Origin: Linyphia triangularis
Taxonomy: Eukaryota; Arthropoda; Arachnida; Araneae; Linyphiidae
Direction: 5' to 3'
Length of the DNA: 64,000 nt
NCBI GenBank assembly: GCA_963978545.1
Contig: OZ021724.1
Location: 99,518,663-99,582,662 of the forward strand
Below, piece by piece: positions 35,520 through 50,149 of the stretch. Each line of letters opens with the position of its first letter. Within the stretch, counting starts at the first letter, position 1. A model generated the notes under the pieces. It searched no databases. It saw only the letters and a list, made by a program, of their open reading frames with translations, and was not told where the DNA came from. The position numbers were made by a program, and so were the translations under genes.

Positions 35520-36350
35520 ATGAATGAAAGTGGTAACCAAGATGAAAAGGTCGGAATACCAGAGCGCAGCAATGAGGACCATCATCCAAATATTTCAAGA
35601 ATTGCTTTCCGGGCACCACCTTTCTGGAGCAAGAATCCAGCATTATATTTTGCACAAGTGGAAAGCCAGTTTATCACTGCTGGTATAACAACAGATGAAA
35701 CTAAATTCAATACAATAGTAGCCAGCATCGAGACAGAGGTTTTGTCCCACGTTTCTGACCTGATCATCAAACCACCGGCGACAGGGAAATACAACGCCTT
35801 GAAGAACAGATTAATTGCTGAATATGCGGATTCGGAGCAGAAGAAACTTCGTATGTTGCTACAAGAGCTACAGCTGGGAGACCAAAAGCCATCTCATCTA
35901 CTCAGAAGAATGCGAGAAGTTGCTGGCGAGAAATTCGACGACGAGCTTTTAAAGTCGCTATGGGCACAACGTCTACCTACGCCAATTCAACAAATTTTGG
36001 CCAGTAGTAAAGGAGACCTGCAGGCAATGGCTGATATGGCTGACAAGATACAAGAAGTCACTGATGGCCACCACAGCAATTTAGCCGCTGTTTCCAAATT
36101 GCCGAACCAAAACAGTGAGATCGCAGAGCTGAAAAATCAAGTAGCAAAATTAACCCAGATGGTGGAGAAGCTGAGCACAAGTACGCCACGTTCAAGATCA
36201 CCTTACCGGCGATACGGTAATGCACCACGATCAAGTTCTCGTACCAGATGGAAATATGATCCTCAACTTAAGGTGTGCTGGTATCATCAAATTTTCCAGG
36301 ACAGGGCCAGAAGGTGCAACGAACCTTGTGACTATGTTCCGGAAAACTAA
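35520..36350 (+). CDS. gag: Gag of tandem gypsy element, copy 1 (276 aa)
   Basis: Structural protein that would form the cytoplasmic particle packaging the element's RNA. The first 180 residues are a capsid-type domain typical of arthropod Ty3/gypsy Gag. Near the C-terminus, after a Ser/Arg-rich basic stretch (about 222-245), lies a zinc-binding-like motif with Cys253, His256, Cys266 and Cys270 (CX2HX9CX3C). This differs from the retroviral CX2CX4HX4C knuckle but is common in this group. The ATG at 35520 is the first after the primer site and follows an AAAAAG context. The frame ends at TAA 36348-36350, overlapping the open pol frame by about 16 bases in the -1 register. It is intact and has no premature stop. 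Confidence 0.93.
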   Translation: MNESGNQDEKVGIPERSNEDHHPNISRIAFRAPPFWSKNPALYFAQVESQFITAGITTDETKFNTIVASIETEVLSHVSDLIIKPPATGKYNALKNRLIAEYADSEQKKLRMLLQELQLGDQKPSHLLRRMREVAGEKFDDELLKSLWAQRLPTPIQQILASSKGDLQAMADMADKIQEVTDGHHSNLAAVSKLPNQNSEIAELKNQVAKLTQMVEKLSTSTPRSRSPYRRYGNAPRSSSRTRWKYDPQLKVCWYHQIFQDRARRCNEPCDYVPEN

Positions 36351-39300
36351 CAGGGCCAACACCTAAAGTCACCGGTGCAGTGCAAGGCCAACAGGTGCAA
36401 AGACTATTCCTCTTGGACAAATCATCAGGGTTAAGATTTTTGATCGATACAGGTGCTGATTGTTCGGTCTTGCCTTTAAACCCCAATCATCGACACAAGA
36501 CTCCAGACGAGTTGAAGCTGTTTGCCGCAAACGGAACTGTAATCCCGACTTATGGCGAAAAAATTTTGTCTTTAGATTTAAACCTAAGAAGGAACTTCAC
36601 TTGGTCTTTCATCATTGCTAAAGTTAATCAACCAATTATCGGTGCAGATTTTTTGAGAAAATATGGTTTACTGGTTGATCTTAAAAACGGTCGCTTAGTC
36701 GATACTTTGACCCAGTTATCTACAAAAGCTAAACCTCTAAGCGGTGATAGTAGTAAAATAAGCGTCATAGCAGAAAGTTCGATATTTGCGGATCTACTCA
36801 AGCAATATCCTGAGCTGACTGAAACCGACCGTATTGTCCCTATTCGACATAGCGTAGTTCATCATATTGAAACCACCGGACCACCAATTTTTTCGAAAGC
36901 AAGACGTCTGGCACCAGATAAGCTGAAGATCGCTAAAAAGGAATTTGAATACATGGTACAGCAAGGCATTTGCAGACCTAGCAAAAGTTCTTGGGCTTCA
37001 CCACTTCATATGGTACCCAAGAAATCTGGAGAATGGAGGCCTTGTGGTGATTACAGAAGATTAAACAGCTGCACAAAACCTGATAAATACCCCATTCCAC
37101 ACATCCAAGATTGCGTCAACACTTTGGAGGGAAAAACCATTTTCTCGACCCTTGACCTTTTAAAAGCTTATCATCATATCCCAATCAACCCTGCGGATGT
37201 TGAAAAAACGGCAGTAATTACCCCGTTTGGTTTATTTGAATTTGTTTTAATGAGCTTTGGTCTTTGCAATGCAGCCCAAACATTTCAACGTTTCATCCAT
37301 GAGGTCTTGAAGGACTTGCCATTTTGCGTACCTTACATCGACGATTGTCTGATTTCATCAAAAGATCCAGAAGAGCATTTGGAACATTTAAAGGAAGTTT
37401 TCGAAAGATTCAAGCAATATGGAATAAGGCTAAATCCATCAAAATGCGTTTTGGGAAAAGAAACGGTAAACTTTTTAGGATACAAGATTTCGGCAGCAGG
37501 AATCGAACCCTTGCCTGAGAAAGTAAAAGCCATTACCGAATTTCCTAAACCAACAACCCTACAGGAGCTAAGAAGATTCCTTGCAATGCTGAATTTCTAT
37601 CGGCGATTTTTAAAGAATGCTGCAGCAACTCAAGCACCACTTCACGAATATTTAAAAGGAGCCAGGAAGGACAAAAGACCCGTTGTTTGGACCACAGAAT
37701 CGGAACAAGCTTTTGAAAAATGCAAGAAAGATTTGGCTGAAGCAGCTGTTTTAACTCATCCATCTTCAGATGCACCTATTTCTCTTTGCGTAGATGCTTC
37801 AGATACAGCAATGGGAGCGGCACTAAATCAAATAACGCCCCAAGGACCACAACCAATGGCTTTTTTCTCAAAGAAGTTATCGCCTGCTCAGAGGAATTAC
37901 AGTGCTTACGATCGAGAGTTACTTGCTGCATATTCAGCTGTAAAGCACTTTCGTTACATGTTGGAAGGTCGACATTTTACTCTATACACTGACCACAAAC
38001 CTCTAGTGTATGCTTTTAAACAGAAACCAGAGAAATGCACGCCAAGACAGCTTCGTCACTTGGATTACATTGGGCAGTTTACGACAGATATCCAACACAT
38101 CAAAGGCTGTAACAATGATGTCGCCGATGCATTATCTCGGATTGGAACCATTGAATTTCCCTCTCCAATCAATTATGAATCCATGGCAGAAGCTCAAATT
38201 GCAGATACAGAGTTACAAGATCTCTTGCAAAATCCTGATAATACAAGCCTAAGGATCAAACCTATGATGATCGAAAATAGCAAGTCAAGCCTTTATTGCG
38301 ACTACGCTACTAAAGTCATCCGCCCGTTTGTTCCGAAAGCTTTTAGGAAGCAGATCTTTGACACACTGCATAACGTAGCGCATCCTGGAATCAGATCAAC
38401 AACTCGCCTAGTTACTGAGAAGTTCGTCTGGCCTTCTATTCGCAAAGACTGCACACTATGGGCAAGATCCTGTTTAAATTGCCAACGATCTAAAGTTAGC
38501 AGACACACAGTTACCCCACTTGGGCTGTTTGAAGTACCGTCATCGCGTTTCCAACATATTCATATAGATATTATAGGTCGCTTACCACCATCTAGAGGAT
38601 ACTCCTATTGCTTAACCTGCATTGATAGATTTTCAAGATGGCCAGAAGCCATTCCCATTTCCGATATATCAGCAGAAACGGTAGCAAGAACGTTATACGA
38701 AGGATGGATCGTGCGTTTTGGAACTCCACTAAAGATCACTTGTGACCAAGGAACACAGTTCGAATCAAACCTCTTTAGGGCTCTGTCCTCATTAGTTGGA
38801 GTGGAAAAAATGCGTACAAGTCCATATCACCCAGAAGCTAATGGATTGATCGAAAGATTTCACAGAAAAACCTAAAGTCTTCGATTATGTGCCATGCTGA
38901 TAAAAGTTGGGCAGACGCTTTGCCAACAATTATGATGGGTTAGAGAGCAGTTTTGAAAGATCTAAAAGCGACACCAGCTGAAATGGTTTACGGTACGAAC
39001 ATACGACTACCAGGAGAATTTATTTCACAGAATAACAACAAAACTTCCAAAGATCCTATTTCCTTTGTAACCAAGCTAAGAAAAACCATGGAGATGTTAC
39101 GACCGGTACCTACTTCTGCTCATAATCGGAAGAAGATTTTTGTGCATAAAGATTTGGAATCTAGTACCCACGTTTTTGTAAGGCGTGATGCAATTCGCCG
39201 ATCTCTAGTTCCTCCATATGATGGACCATTTGAAGTTATTCAGCGGTTTCCCAACACATTCAGGCTGATCGTAAAAGGAAAACGAACTACAATTAGCAAG

Positions 39301-39459
39301 GATAGATTGAAACCTGCGTATGTCGCTCAAGAAACCGAAACCAAAGATTCTAAAGCACCAGCACTTCCTGAAGAAGTTAAAAGTGATCAATATGTCACTA
39401 GAGCTGGCAGAAGAGTGAAATTTCGTTTTCAACCTTGTTCACCTCGTTTATTGTACTAA
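36332..39459 (+). pseudogene. pol: Pol of tandem gypsy element, copy 1, broken in integrase
   Basis: The pol frame is open from 36332, in -1 relative to gag, which suggests ribosomal frameshifting in the short overlap near 36341-36347 rather than separate initiation; only a GTG at 36380 could start it alone. From residue 1 at 36380: protease with Asp-Thr-Gly at 23-25; reverse transcriptase with YIDD at 319-322; RNase H with its first acidic residue near Asp472; integrase with an HHCC zinc region near 660-705 and the catalytic triad Asp730, Asp789, Glu825 (35 residues between the last two). The frame stops at 38875, six residues after Glu825. Reading resumes in another frame, which has a TAG at 38941-38943 and then runs 38953-39459 (integrase C-terminal domain). 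So one frameshift plus one nonsense codon cut the integrase tail. Confidence 0.9.
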
Positions 39460-39520
39460 TGTTGTTTTTTTAATTCCAGAATTTGAAGCCACACTGCTTT
39501 AATCCTACGTTATCACTGGC

Positions 39521-39527
39521 AAGGGGG
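39521..39527 (+). other. Polypurine tract, copy 1
   Basis: AAGGGGG three bases before LTR 2, the plus-strand primer site. The tract is short. The corresponding site in copy 2 is at 43968-43974. Confidence 0.7.
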
Positions 39528-39530
39528 TAC

Positions 39531-39857
39531 TGTGGCGGCTCGAGCAAACTGATCTTGCTGCGCGTCAGTATTATTTGCGGCGCGTCAAAACAAAAAGAGC
39601 TGACCTTGTGAAACCCTCCTTCAAGAAGAAGAGCACATATGCAAATAAACTTCCCTATATAAGAAGATTCAAATGTTAGCTTTGCTCTCTTTCTCTGCCA
39701 CGCCAGCCTGGGTGTTGTGCTTCATCTGTCTAATCTGGAATGTCAAAAATGTTACCTTGCTAGAATTGATTTTAAAGTTTTAACTTAATAATTGTTTTTA
39801 AATAAAAATATAAAAAGTTCCGTAAGTTTTATCAATTCCTCATCCCAACACTCTACA
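39531..39857 (+). repeat. LTR 2 (shared middle LTR) of the tandem gypsy element
   Basis: Serves as 3' LTR of the first body and 5' LTR of the second. By eye it is identical to LTRs 1 and 3. No target duplication surrounds it. Confidence 0.95.
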
Positions 39858-39966
39858 GATTGGTGACTCTCGAAAAAGAACTTTTATCCTGGAAAAAAGC
39901 AGCTTTCTGATACCTTGGAGATTGGAGTGTTTGGTGAAAACTTAAACGTCGGAATTTTCTAAAAAG

Positions 39967-40797
39967 ATGAATGAAAGTGGTAACCAAGATGAAAAGGTCG
40001 GAATACCAGAGCGCAGCAATGAGGACCATCATCCAAATATTTCAAGAATTGCTTTCCGGGCACCACCTTTCTGGAGCAAGAATCCAGCATTATATTTTGC
40101 ACAAGTGGAAAGCCAGTTTATCACTGCTGGTATAACAACAGATGAAACTAAATTCAATACAATAGTAGCCAGCATCGAGACAGAGGTTTTGTCCCACGTT
40201 TCTGACCTGATCATCAAACCACCGGCGACAGGGAAATACAACGCCTTGAAGAACAGATTAATTGCTGAATATGCGGATTCGGAGCAGAAGAAACTTCGTA
40301 TGTTGCTACAAGAGCTACAGCTGGGAGACCAAAAGCCATCTCATCTACTCAGAAGAATGCGAGAAGTTGCTGGCGAGAAATTCGACGACGAGCTTTTAAA
40401 GTCGCTATGGGCACAACGTCTACCTACGCCAATTCAACAAATTTTGGCCAGTAGTAAAGGAGACCTGCAGGCAATGGCTGATATGGCTGACAAGATACAA
40501 GAAGTCACTGATGGCCACCACAGCAATTTAGCCGCTGTTTCCAAATTGCCGAACCAAAACAGTGAGATCGCAGAGCTGAAAAATCAAGTAGCAAAATTAA
40601 CCCAGATGGTGGAGAAGCTGAGCACAAGTACGCCACGTTCAAGATCACCTTACCGGCGATACGGTAATGCACCACGATCAAGTTCTCGTACCAGATGGAA
40701 ATATGATCCTCAACTTAAGGTGTGCTGGTATCATCAAATTTTCCAGGACAGGGCCAGAAGGTGCAACGAACCTTGTGACTATGTTCCGGAAAACTAA
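39967..40797 (+). CDS. gag: Gag of tandem gypsy element, copy 2 (276 aa)
   Basis: Translation is identical to copy 1 across all 276 residues, including the CX2HX9CX3C motif at 253-270. It lies 4447 bp downstream. It could be expressed from the middle LTR. The complete identity means the duplication is very recent, continuously homogenised, or an assembly duplicate. Confidence 0.93.
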   Translation: MNESGNQDEKVGIPERSNEDHHPNISRIAFRAPPFWSKNPALYFAQVESQFITAGITTDETKFNTIVASIETEVLSHVSDLIIKPPATGKYNALKNRLIAEYADSEQKKLRMLLQELQLGDQKPSHLLRRMREVAGEKFDDELLKSLWAQRLPTPIQQILASSKGDLQAMADMADKIQEVTDGHHSNLAAVSKLPNQNSEIAELKNQVAKLTQMVEKLSTSTPRSRSPYRRYGNAPRSSSRTRWKYDPQLKVCWYHQIFQDRARRCNEPCDYVPEN

Positions 40798-43700
40798 CAG
40801 GGCCAACACCTAAAGTCACCGGTGCAGTGCAAGGCCAACAGGTGCAAAGACTATTCCTCTTGGACAAATCATCAGGGTTAAGATTTTTGATCGATACAGG
40901 TGCTGATTGTTCGGTCTTGCCTTTAAACCCCAATCATCGACACAAGACTCCAGACGAGTTGAAGCTGTTTGCCGCAAACGGAACTGTAATCCCGACTTAT
41001 GGCGAAAAAATTTTGTCTTTAGATTTAAACCTAAGAAGGAACTTCACTTGGTCTTTCATCATTGCTAAAGTTAATCAACCAATTATCGGTGCAGATTTTT
41101 TGAGAAAATATGGTTTACTGGTTGATCTTAAAAACGGTCGCTTAGTCGATACTTTGACCCAGTTATCTACAAAAGCTAAACCTCTAAGCGGTGATAGTAG
41201 TAAAATAAGCGTCATAGCAGAAAGTTCGATATTTGCGGATCTACTCAAGCAATATCCTGAGCTGACTGAAACCGACCGTATTGTCCCTATTCGACATAGC
41301 GTAGTTCATCATATTGAAACCACCGGACCACCAATTTTTTCGAAAGCAAGACGTCTGGCACCAGATAAGCTGAAGATCGCTAAAAAGGAATTTGAATACA
41401 TGGTACAGCAAGGCATTTGCAGACCTAGCAAAAGTTCTTGGGCTTCACCACTTCATATGGTACCCAAGAAATCTGGAGAATGGAGGCCTTGTGGTGATTA
41501 CAGAAGATTAAACAGCTGCACAAAACCTGATAAATACCCCATTCCACACATCCAAGATTGCGTCAACACTTTGGAGGGAAAAACCATTTTCTCGACCCTT
41601 GACCTTTTAAAAGCTTATCATCATATCCCAATCAACCCTGCGGATGTTGAAAAAACGGCAGTAATTACCCCGTTTGGTTTATTTGAATTTGTTTTAATGA
41701 GCTTTGGTCTTTGCAATGCAGCCCAAACATTTCAACGTTTCATCCATGAGGTCTTGAAGGACTTGCCATTTTGCGTACCTTACATCGACGATTGTCTGAT
41801 TTCATCAAAAGATCCAGAAGAGCATTTGGAACATTTAAAGGAAGTTTTCGAAAGATTCAAGCAATATGGAATAAGGCTAAATCCATCAAAATGCGTTTTG
41901 GGAAAAGAAACGGTAAACTTTTTAGGATACAAGATTTCGGCAGCAGGAATCGAACCCTTGCCTGAGAAAGTAAAAGCCATTACCGAATTTCCTAAACCAA
42001 CAACCCTACAGGAGCTAAGAAGATTCCTTGCAATGCTGAATTTCTATCGGCGATTTTTAAAGAATGCTGCAGCAACTCAAGCACCACTTCACGAATATTT
42101 AAAAGGAGCCAGGAAGGACAAAAGACCCGTTGTTTGGACCACAGAATCGGAACAAGCTTTTGAAAAATGCAAGAAAGATTTGGCTGAAGCAGCTGTTTTA
42201 ACTCATCCATCTTCAGATGCACCTATTTCTCTTTGCGTAGATGCTTCAGATACAGCAATGGGAGCGGCACTAAATCAAATAACGCCCCAAGGACCACAAC
42301 CAATGGCTTTTTTCTCAAAGAAGTTATCGCCTGCTCAGAGGAATTACAGTGCTTACGATCGAGAGTTACTTGCTGCATATTCAGCTGTAAAGCACTTTCG
42401 TTACATGTTGGAAGGTCGACATTTTACTCTATACACTGACCACAAACCTCTAGTGTATGCTTTTAAACAGAAACCAGAGAAATGCACGCCAAGACAGCTT
42501 CGTCACTTGGATTACATTGGGCAGTTTACGACAGATATCCAACACATCAAAGGCTGTAACAATGATGTCGCCGATGCATTATCTCGGATTGGAACCATTG
42601 AATTTCCCTCTCCAATCAATTATGAATCCATGGCAGAAGCTCAAATTGCAGATACAGAGTTACAAGATCTCTTGCAAAATCCTGATAATACAAGCCTAAG
42701 GATCAAACCTATGATGATCGAAAATAGCAAGTCAAGCCTTTATTGCGACTACGCTACTAAAGTCATCCGCCCGTTTGTTCCGAAAGCTTTTAGGAAGCAG
42801 ATCTTTGACACACTGCATAACGTAGCGCATCCTGGAATCAGATCAACAACTCGCCTAGTTACTGAGAAGTTCGTCTGGCCTTCTATTCGCAAAGACTGCA
42901 CACTATGGGCAAGATCCTGTTTAAATTGCCAACGATCTAAAGTTAGCAGACACACAGTTACCCCACTTGGGCTGTTTGAAGTACCGTCATCGCGTTTCCA
43001 ACATATTCATATAGATATTATAGGTCGCTTACCACCATCTAGAGGATACTCCTATTGCTTAACCTGCATTGATAGATTTTCAAGATGGCCAGAAGCCATT
43101 CCCATTTCCGATATATCAGCAGAAACGGTAGCAAGAACGTTATACGAAGGATGGATCGTGCGTTTTGGAACTCCACTAAAGATCACTTGTGACCAAGGAA
43201 CACAGTTCGAATCAAACCTCTTTAGGGCTCTGTCCTCATTAGTTGGAGTGGAAAAAATGCGTACAAGTCCATATCACCCAGAAGCTAATGGATTGATCGA
43301 AAGATTTCACAGAAAAACCTAAAGTCTTCGATTATGTGCCATGCTGATAAAAGTTGGGCAGACGCTTTGCCAACAATTATGATGGGTTAGAGAGCAGTTT
43401 TGAAAGATCTAAAAGCGACACCAGCTGAAATGGTTTACGGTACGAACATACGACTACCAGGAGAATTTATTTCACAGAATAACAACAAAACTTCCAAAGA
43501 TCCTATTTCCTTTGTAACCAAGCTAAGAAAAACCATGGAGATGTTACGACCGGTACCTACTTCTGCTCATAATCGGAAGAAGATTTTTGTGCATAAAGAT
43601 TTGGAATCTAGTACCCACGTTTTTGTAAGGCGTGATGCAATTCGCCGATCTCTAGTTCCTCCATATGATGGACCATTTGAAGTTATTCAGCGGTTTCCCA

Positions 43701-43906
43701 ACACATTCAGGCTGATCGTAAAAGGAAAACGAACTACAATTAGCAAGGATAGATTGAAACCTGCGTATGTCGCTCAAGAAACCGAAACCAAAGATTCTAA
43801 AGCACCAGCACTTCCTGAAGAAGTTAAAAGTGATCAATATGTCACTAGAGCTGGCAGAAGAGTGAAATTTCGTTTTCAACCTTGTTCACCTCGTTTATTG
43901 TACTAA
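40779..43906 (+). pseudogene. pol: Pol of tandem gypsy element, copy 2, broken in integrase
   Basis: Same protease, reverse transcriptase, RNase H and integrase core as copy 1, residue for residue where translated. The breaks are also shared: the main frame stops at 43322 just after the integrase Glu, the resumed frame carries TAG at 43388-43390, and the tail runs 43400-43906. Two independent integrations would not be expected to share both breaks and lie head to tail, so this body was copied from the other one, or both come from a defective master. Confidence 0.9.
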
Positions 43907-43977
43907 TGTTGTTTTTTTAATTCCAGAATTTGAAGCCACACTGCTTTAATCCTACGTTATCACTGGCAAGGGGGTAC

Positions 43978-44304
43978 TGTGGCGGCTCGAGCAAACTGAT
44001 CTTGCTGCGCGTCAGTATTATTTGCGGCGCGTCAAAACAAAAAGAGCTGACCTTGTGAAACCCTCCTTCAAGAAGAAGAGCACATATGCAAATAAACTTC
44101 CCTATATAAGAAGATTCAAATGTTAGCTTTGCTCTCTTTCTCTGCCACGCCAGCCTGGGTGTTGTGCTTCATCTGTCTAATCTGGAATGTCAAAAATGTT
44201 ACCTTGCTAGAATTGATTTTAAAGTTTTAACTTAATAATTGTTTTTAAATAAAAATATAAAAAGTTCCGTAAGTTTTATCAATTCCTCATCCCAACACTC
44301 TACA
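43978..44304 (+). repeat. LTR 3 of the tandem gypsy element
   Basis: 327 bp, TGT...ACA, followed by the 3' target duplication AGTT at 44305-44308. Appears identical to LTR 1, implying little time since the array formed. Confidence 0.95.
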
Positions 44305-44490
44305 AGTTTTTCATTGAAAGCCCAATTCCTGTTTGAAATTCTAAATAATGAAACATCGATGTTTCATCCCTCGTGCATTGCTTGCTCGAGGAAAAATTCC
44401 ACTGCAACCAACCCCTGACTAGATCCATTGATTACAAGAACACTTAAAAATATATGAAAAGATTAAGGACCTTACATAGTTTGATGCTCT

Positions 44491-44491
44491 G

Positions 44492-44521
<30 letters not shown>
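44491..44521. repeat. Poly(A) tract
   Basis: About 31 A residues at the left border of the next family-B copy. No retroposon tail could be tied to it. Confidence 0.9.
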
Positions 44522-44525
<4 letters not shown>

Positions 44526-44615
44526 ACTTTCTATAATCACCTTGACATTTCGTGAGTAGGTATGAAAATTATCACTAAATGAAATGATATAAATTGTTGT
44601 AGTTTAATGTCTATC

Positions 44616-46006
44616 TGTAATAATAAAACAAGCTGTGTGTCTGTCTGTCTGTCTATGGCTCTGTGGATCTATAGAAACCTACTAAAAATTGGAGTAGAAC
44701 TCTGAAATTTTCAGCATAAGTAGTTTTGGCCTTCTAATTTTATGCATCACAAACAGAATGTTAAAATTTTAATTAGTTCTTTTTTAATTAATTTTTTTAA
44801 TTAATTAAAATATATTGTTACTTTGTATATTTGTAAATATTTCGTAGTGTTAATTTTGTAAATAGTAAAATTTATGTTCATCTCGCGTAAGGCAGTGCAA
44901 TGGTTCGTCTTGGTTTGTTTCCCAGCAATGAATCTCTCAATGCTTGATAACGAGTTTTACAGAGGTAACTCTGGGAAGCGAGTTTCAAGGGGCAGGGCAT
45001 TTAACATTATGGTAATGTAATTCTCGCCAAATTGGCGAGATAGAGCCAAGTTGGCGATGGTTTTGGCGATTAATTTTTGTCACCAAATTTGAGAGATCTC
45101 GCCAAATGTCGCCAAACTTGGATACCATTTGGCGACATTTTCGGTACATGTATCCCATGTATGTACATGTATAGGATTTTTCGACTACTGTCTGGAAAGT
45201 TCTCCAAATGTCCATCTCTGGAAATTTCAAGTATGTTCGCAGCCACTCCTATATAAGCGCGACCTGAGTTGGTTAGTAGTTAGTTGTCTCTCAACGTTCA
45301 TTGTGAGAGCTGTATTCCTGACTTGAGATACTGAGCATTCTAAAGCGAACTGTTTTGCATTGTCTTTTGCTGCGATTTAGCAGTTGTTTGTCAAGTTTTT
45401 AACTGCTGTTTTGTGCTCTGTTGAGGTGAAAAGAGCTGTATTGTGTCTACTAGAACGAGAAGTTCTGGAGCTGTAAGAGAACTGTGAAGAGTTATTTTGG
45501 AATAAATTTCTGCAAGTTTTGATCTGCTTTGGCGTCAAATCTTTCGAACCCGTACAACGCAACAATATGTAACAAAACGATATCTAATATGGCTACAGCT
45601 CTGAAATTTTCAACATGAGTAGTTTTGGCCTTTTAATTGGACTTTTAAAAAAAAAACAGAATTTAAATTTTTATTTCGTTCTTTTTTAATTAATTTTTTT
45701 AACTAATTAATAAACATTTTACAAAACGACTATTAATTGGGCTACAGCTCTGAAATTTTCAACATAAGTAGTTTTAGCTTTCTAATTGGAATAAGCCAGA
45801 ATTTTAAATTTTTATTTAGTTTCTTTTTAATTAATTTATCGAACGAAGCGAGCTCGATTTTGAGTAGTGATGAACCTTCCTGCGAGCGAAGCGCCAAAAA
45901 CTGGGTCCTATACACGAATGACAGATTTCCGCAACGCGAGGGGTTACAGCTAGCTAAAATATTGCACATGTTAAAATTTCGTAGCGAAGCACGGGTATTT
46001 AGCTAG
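44616..46006 (+). mobile_element. Helitron-like element family HEL-a, split by a solo LTR
   Basis: Starts near TAATAATAAAACAAGCTGTG with a CTGT tract. Ends GAAGCACGGGTATTTAGCTAG, CTAG at 46003-46006. The body shares diverged 'gctctgaaattttcaacat' units and a GAGCGAAGCGCC block with the copy at 28302-29421. Confidence 0.68.
44816..45564 (+). mobile_element. Solo LTR of the reverse-strand gypsy family, 749 bp
   Basis: Starts TGTTACTTTG, ends ACGCAACA, with ATAT duplicated at 44812-44815 and 45565-45568. It is the same LTR family as the 5' LTR at 59654-60358, in the opposite orientation, and is 44 bp longer. TATATAAG at 45250-45257 and AATAAA at 45501-45506 mark the likely promoter and poly(A) signal. 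Upstream in U3 (about 45014-45150) are at least eight CGCCAA / TTGGCG half-sites, several paired as inverted repeats. Confidence 0.9.
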
Positions 46007-46030
46007 TCTATTATAAATAAAAATAAAATT

Positions 46031-46062
<32 letters not shown>

Positions 46063-46248
46063 CACCAGATGGAGACACAGCATATGCATTGACGCAGGGT
46101 TTTCAAATATAAAATAAAATATATTAGACGCTATTTTCGAGTTTTTAATATATGCTATTTTCATTAAGTTATCGTTTTCCTACCTACTCCACACATTTCA
46201 GTGTTACACAAAGTAGTTTCTAAATGCACTGGACTAGAGGATCGTAAC

Positions 46249-46430
46249 GTTGGTTGTTCTTCAGATTATCTGGCGCCGTCAGCAACACGAGGGCTATAAT
46301 GCGCCGAAACATTTCGTCATTAGACAAGCCAACATACATTTACAAACACCCATGCCTTACACGGGACTCGGAACCCGCAACCTCGCGGTCTAGGAGCTAG
46401 CACGCTAACCACTATACCGTTTGGTCGGCC
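46249..46430 (-). mobile_element. tRNA-derived SINE (SINE2), copy 3
   Basis: Same structure as at 15756. AGAGGATCGTAAC (46236-46248) and AGAAGATCGTAAC (46431-46443) are the target duplication with one mismatch. It interrupts the right terminal repeat of a family-B copy. Confidence 0.92.
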
Positions 46431-46475
46431 AGAAGATCGTAACATAGCGAATATTGGAAATGATCTTTACTAAGA

Positions 46476-46909
46476 CTACCTAATTGTTTTAATTGCGATA
46501 CGCCATTTGTCGATAGAAAGGGAATGATTTTCTTCTATTTTCAGAAAATGATCAGAATTTGTCTGATCATTTTGGTTAAGAAGGTTTTTTTCTTTCCTCA
46601 AATGTTCATGATTATTGGATCTTTCGATCACTCTTTTGAATCCCGCTGAAGAACTGAAAAAAGTTTTGATTTCTTTTATCAATTTAAAAATTATAAATAT
46701 TGTCACGTATGATTTGATCATTATCCTTCATAATATTATACTCTCTTCATAACTGTATGTATATAACGAAATACCAAATGTATTGTTCTTGTTGCTTATC
46801 CGTATCTATCAAACATGTTTCTGGCTTTGTTTACTGTTAAGTTGAAATACTTTTAACATGATTATCAAACCTTTCGCTTGATTTCTGTATCTAGTTTCCG
46901 AATATCATA
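46476..46909. other. No gene recognised
   Basis: An 81-codon reverse-strand frame (46476-46721), Lys/Ile-rich, has no known domain. No repeat was assigned. Confidence 0.4.
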
Positions 46910-50135
<3,226 letters not shown>

Positions 50136-50149
50136 TAAATAATCAAAAA

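Larger units (their letters stand above)
35080..44308 (+). mobile_element. Ty3/gypsy LTR retrotransposon, tandem form LTR-body-LTR-body-LTR
   Basis: Three LTRs of 327 bp separate two bodies at a fixed period of 4447 bp. The only target duplication is AGTT at 35080-35083 and 44305-44308; neither inner junction has one. So one insertion event underlies the array, and the second body came later by unequal recombination between LTRs, or the array is an assembly artefact. Gene order is gag, protease, reverse transcriptase, RNase H, integrase, with no env. Both bodies carry the same integrase breaks. Confidence 0.95.
44522..46475. mobile_element. Family-B DNA transposon with Helitron-like element and SINE2 nested inside
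   Basis: B pieces lie at 44522-44615, 46007-46248 and 46431-46475, in order along the reference copy at 26827-27215. The first gap holds HEL-a, itself split by a solo LTR; the second holds SINE2. An A run at 46036-46062 lies in the middle piece. The left terminal repeat is partly lost. Confidence 0.78.
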
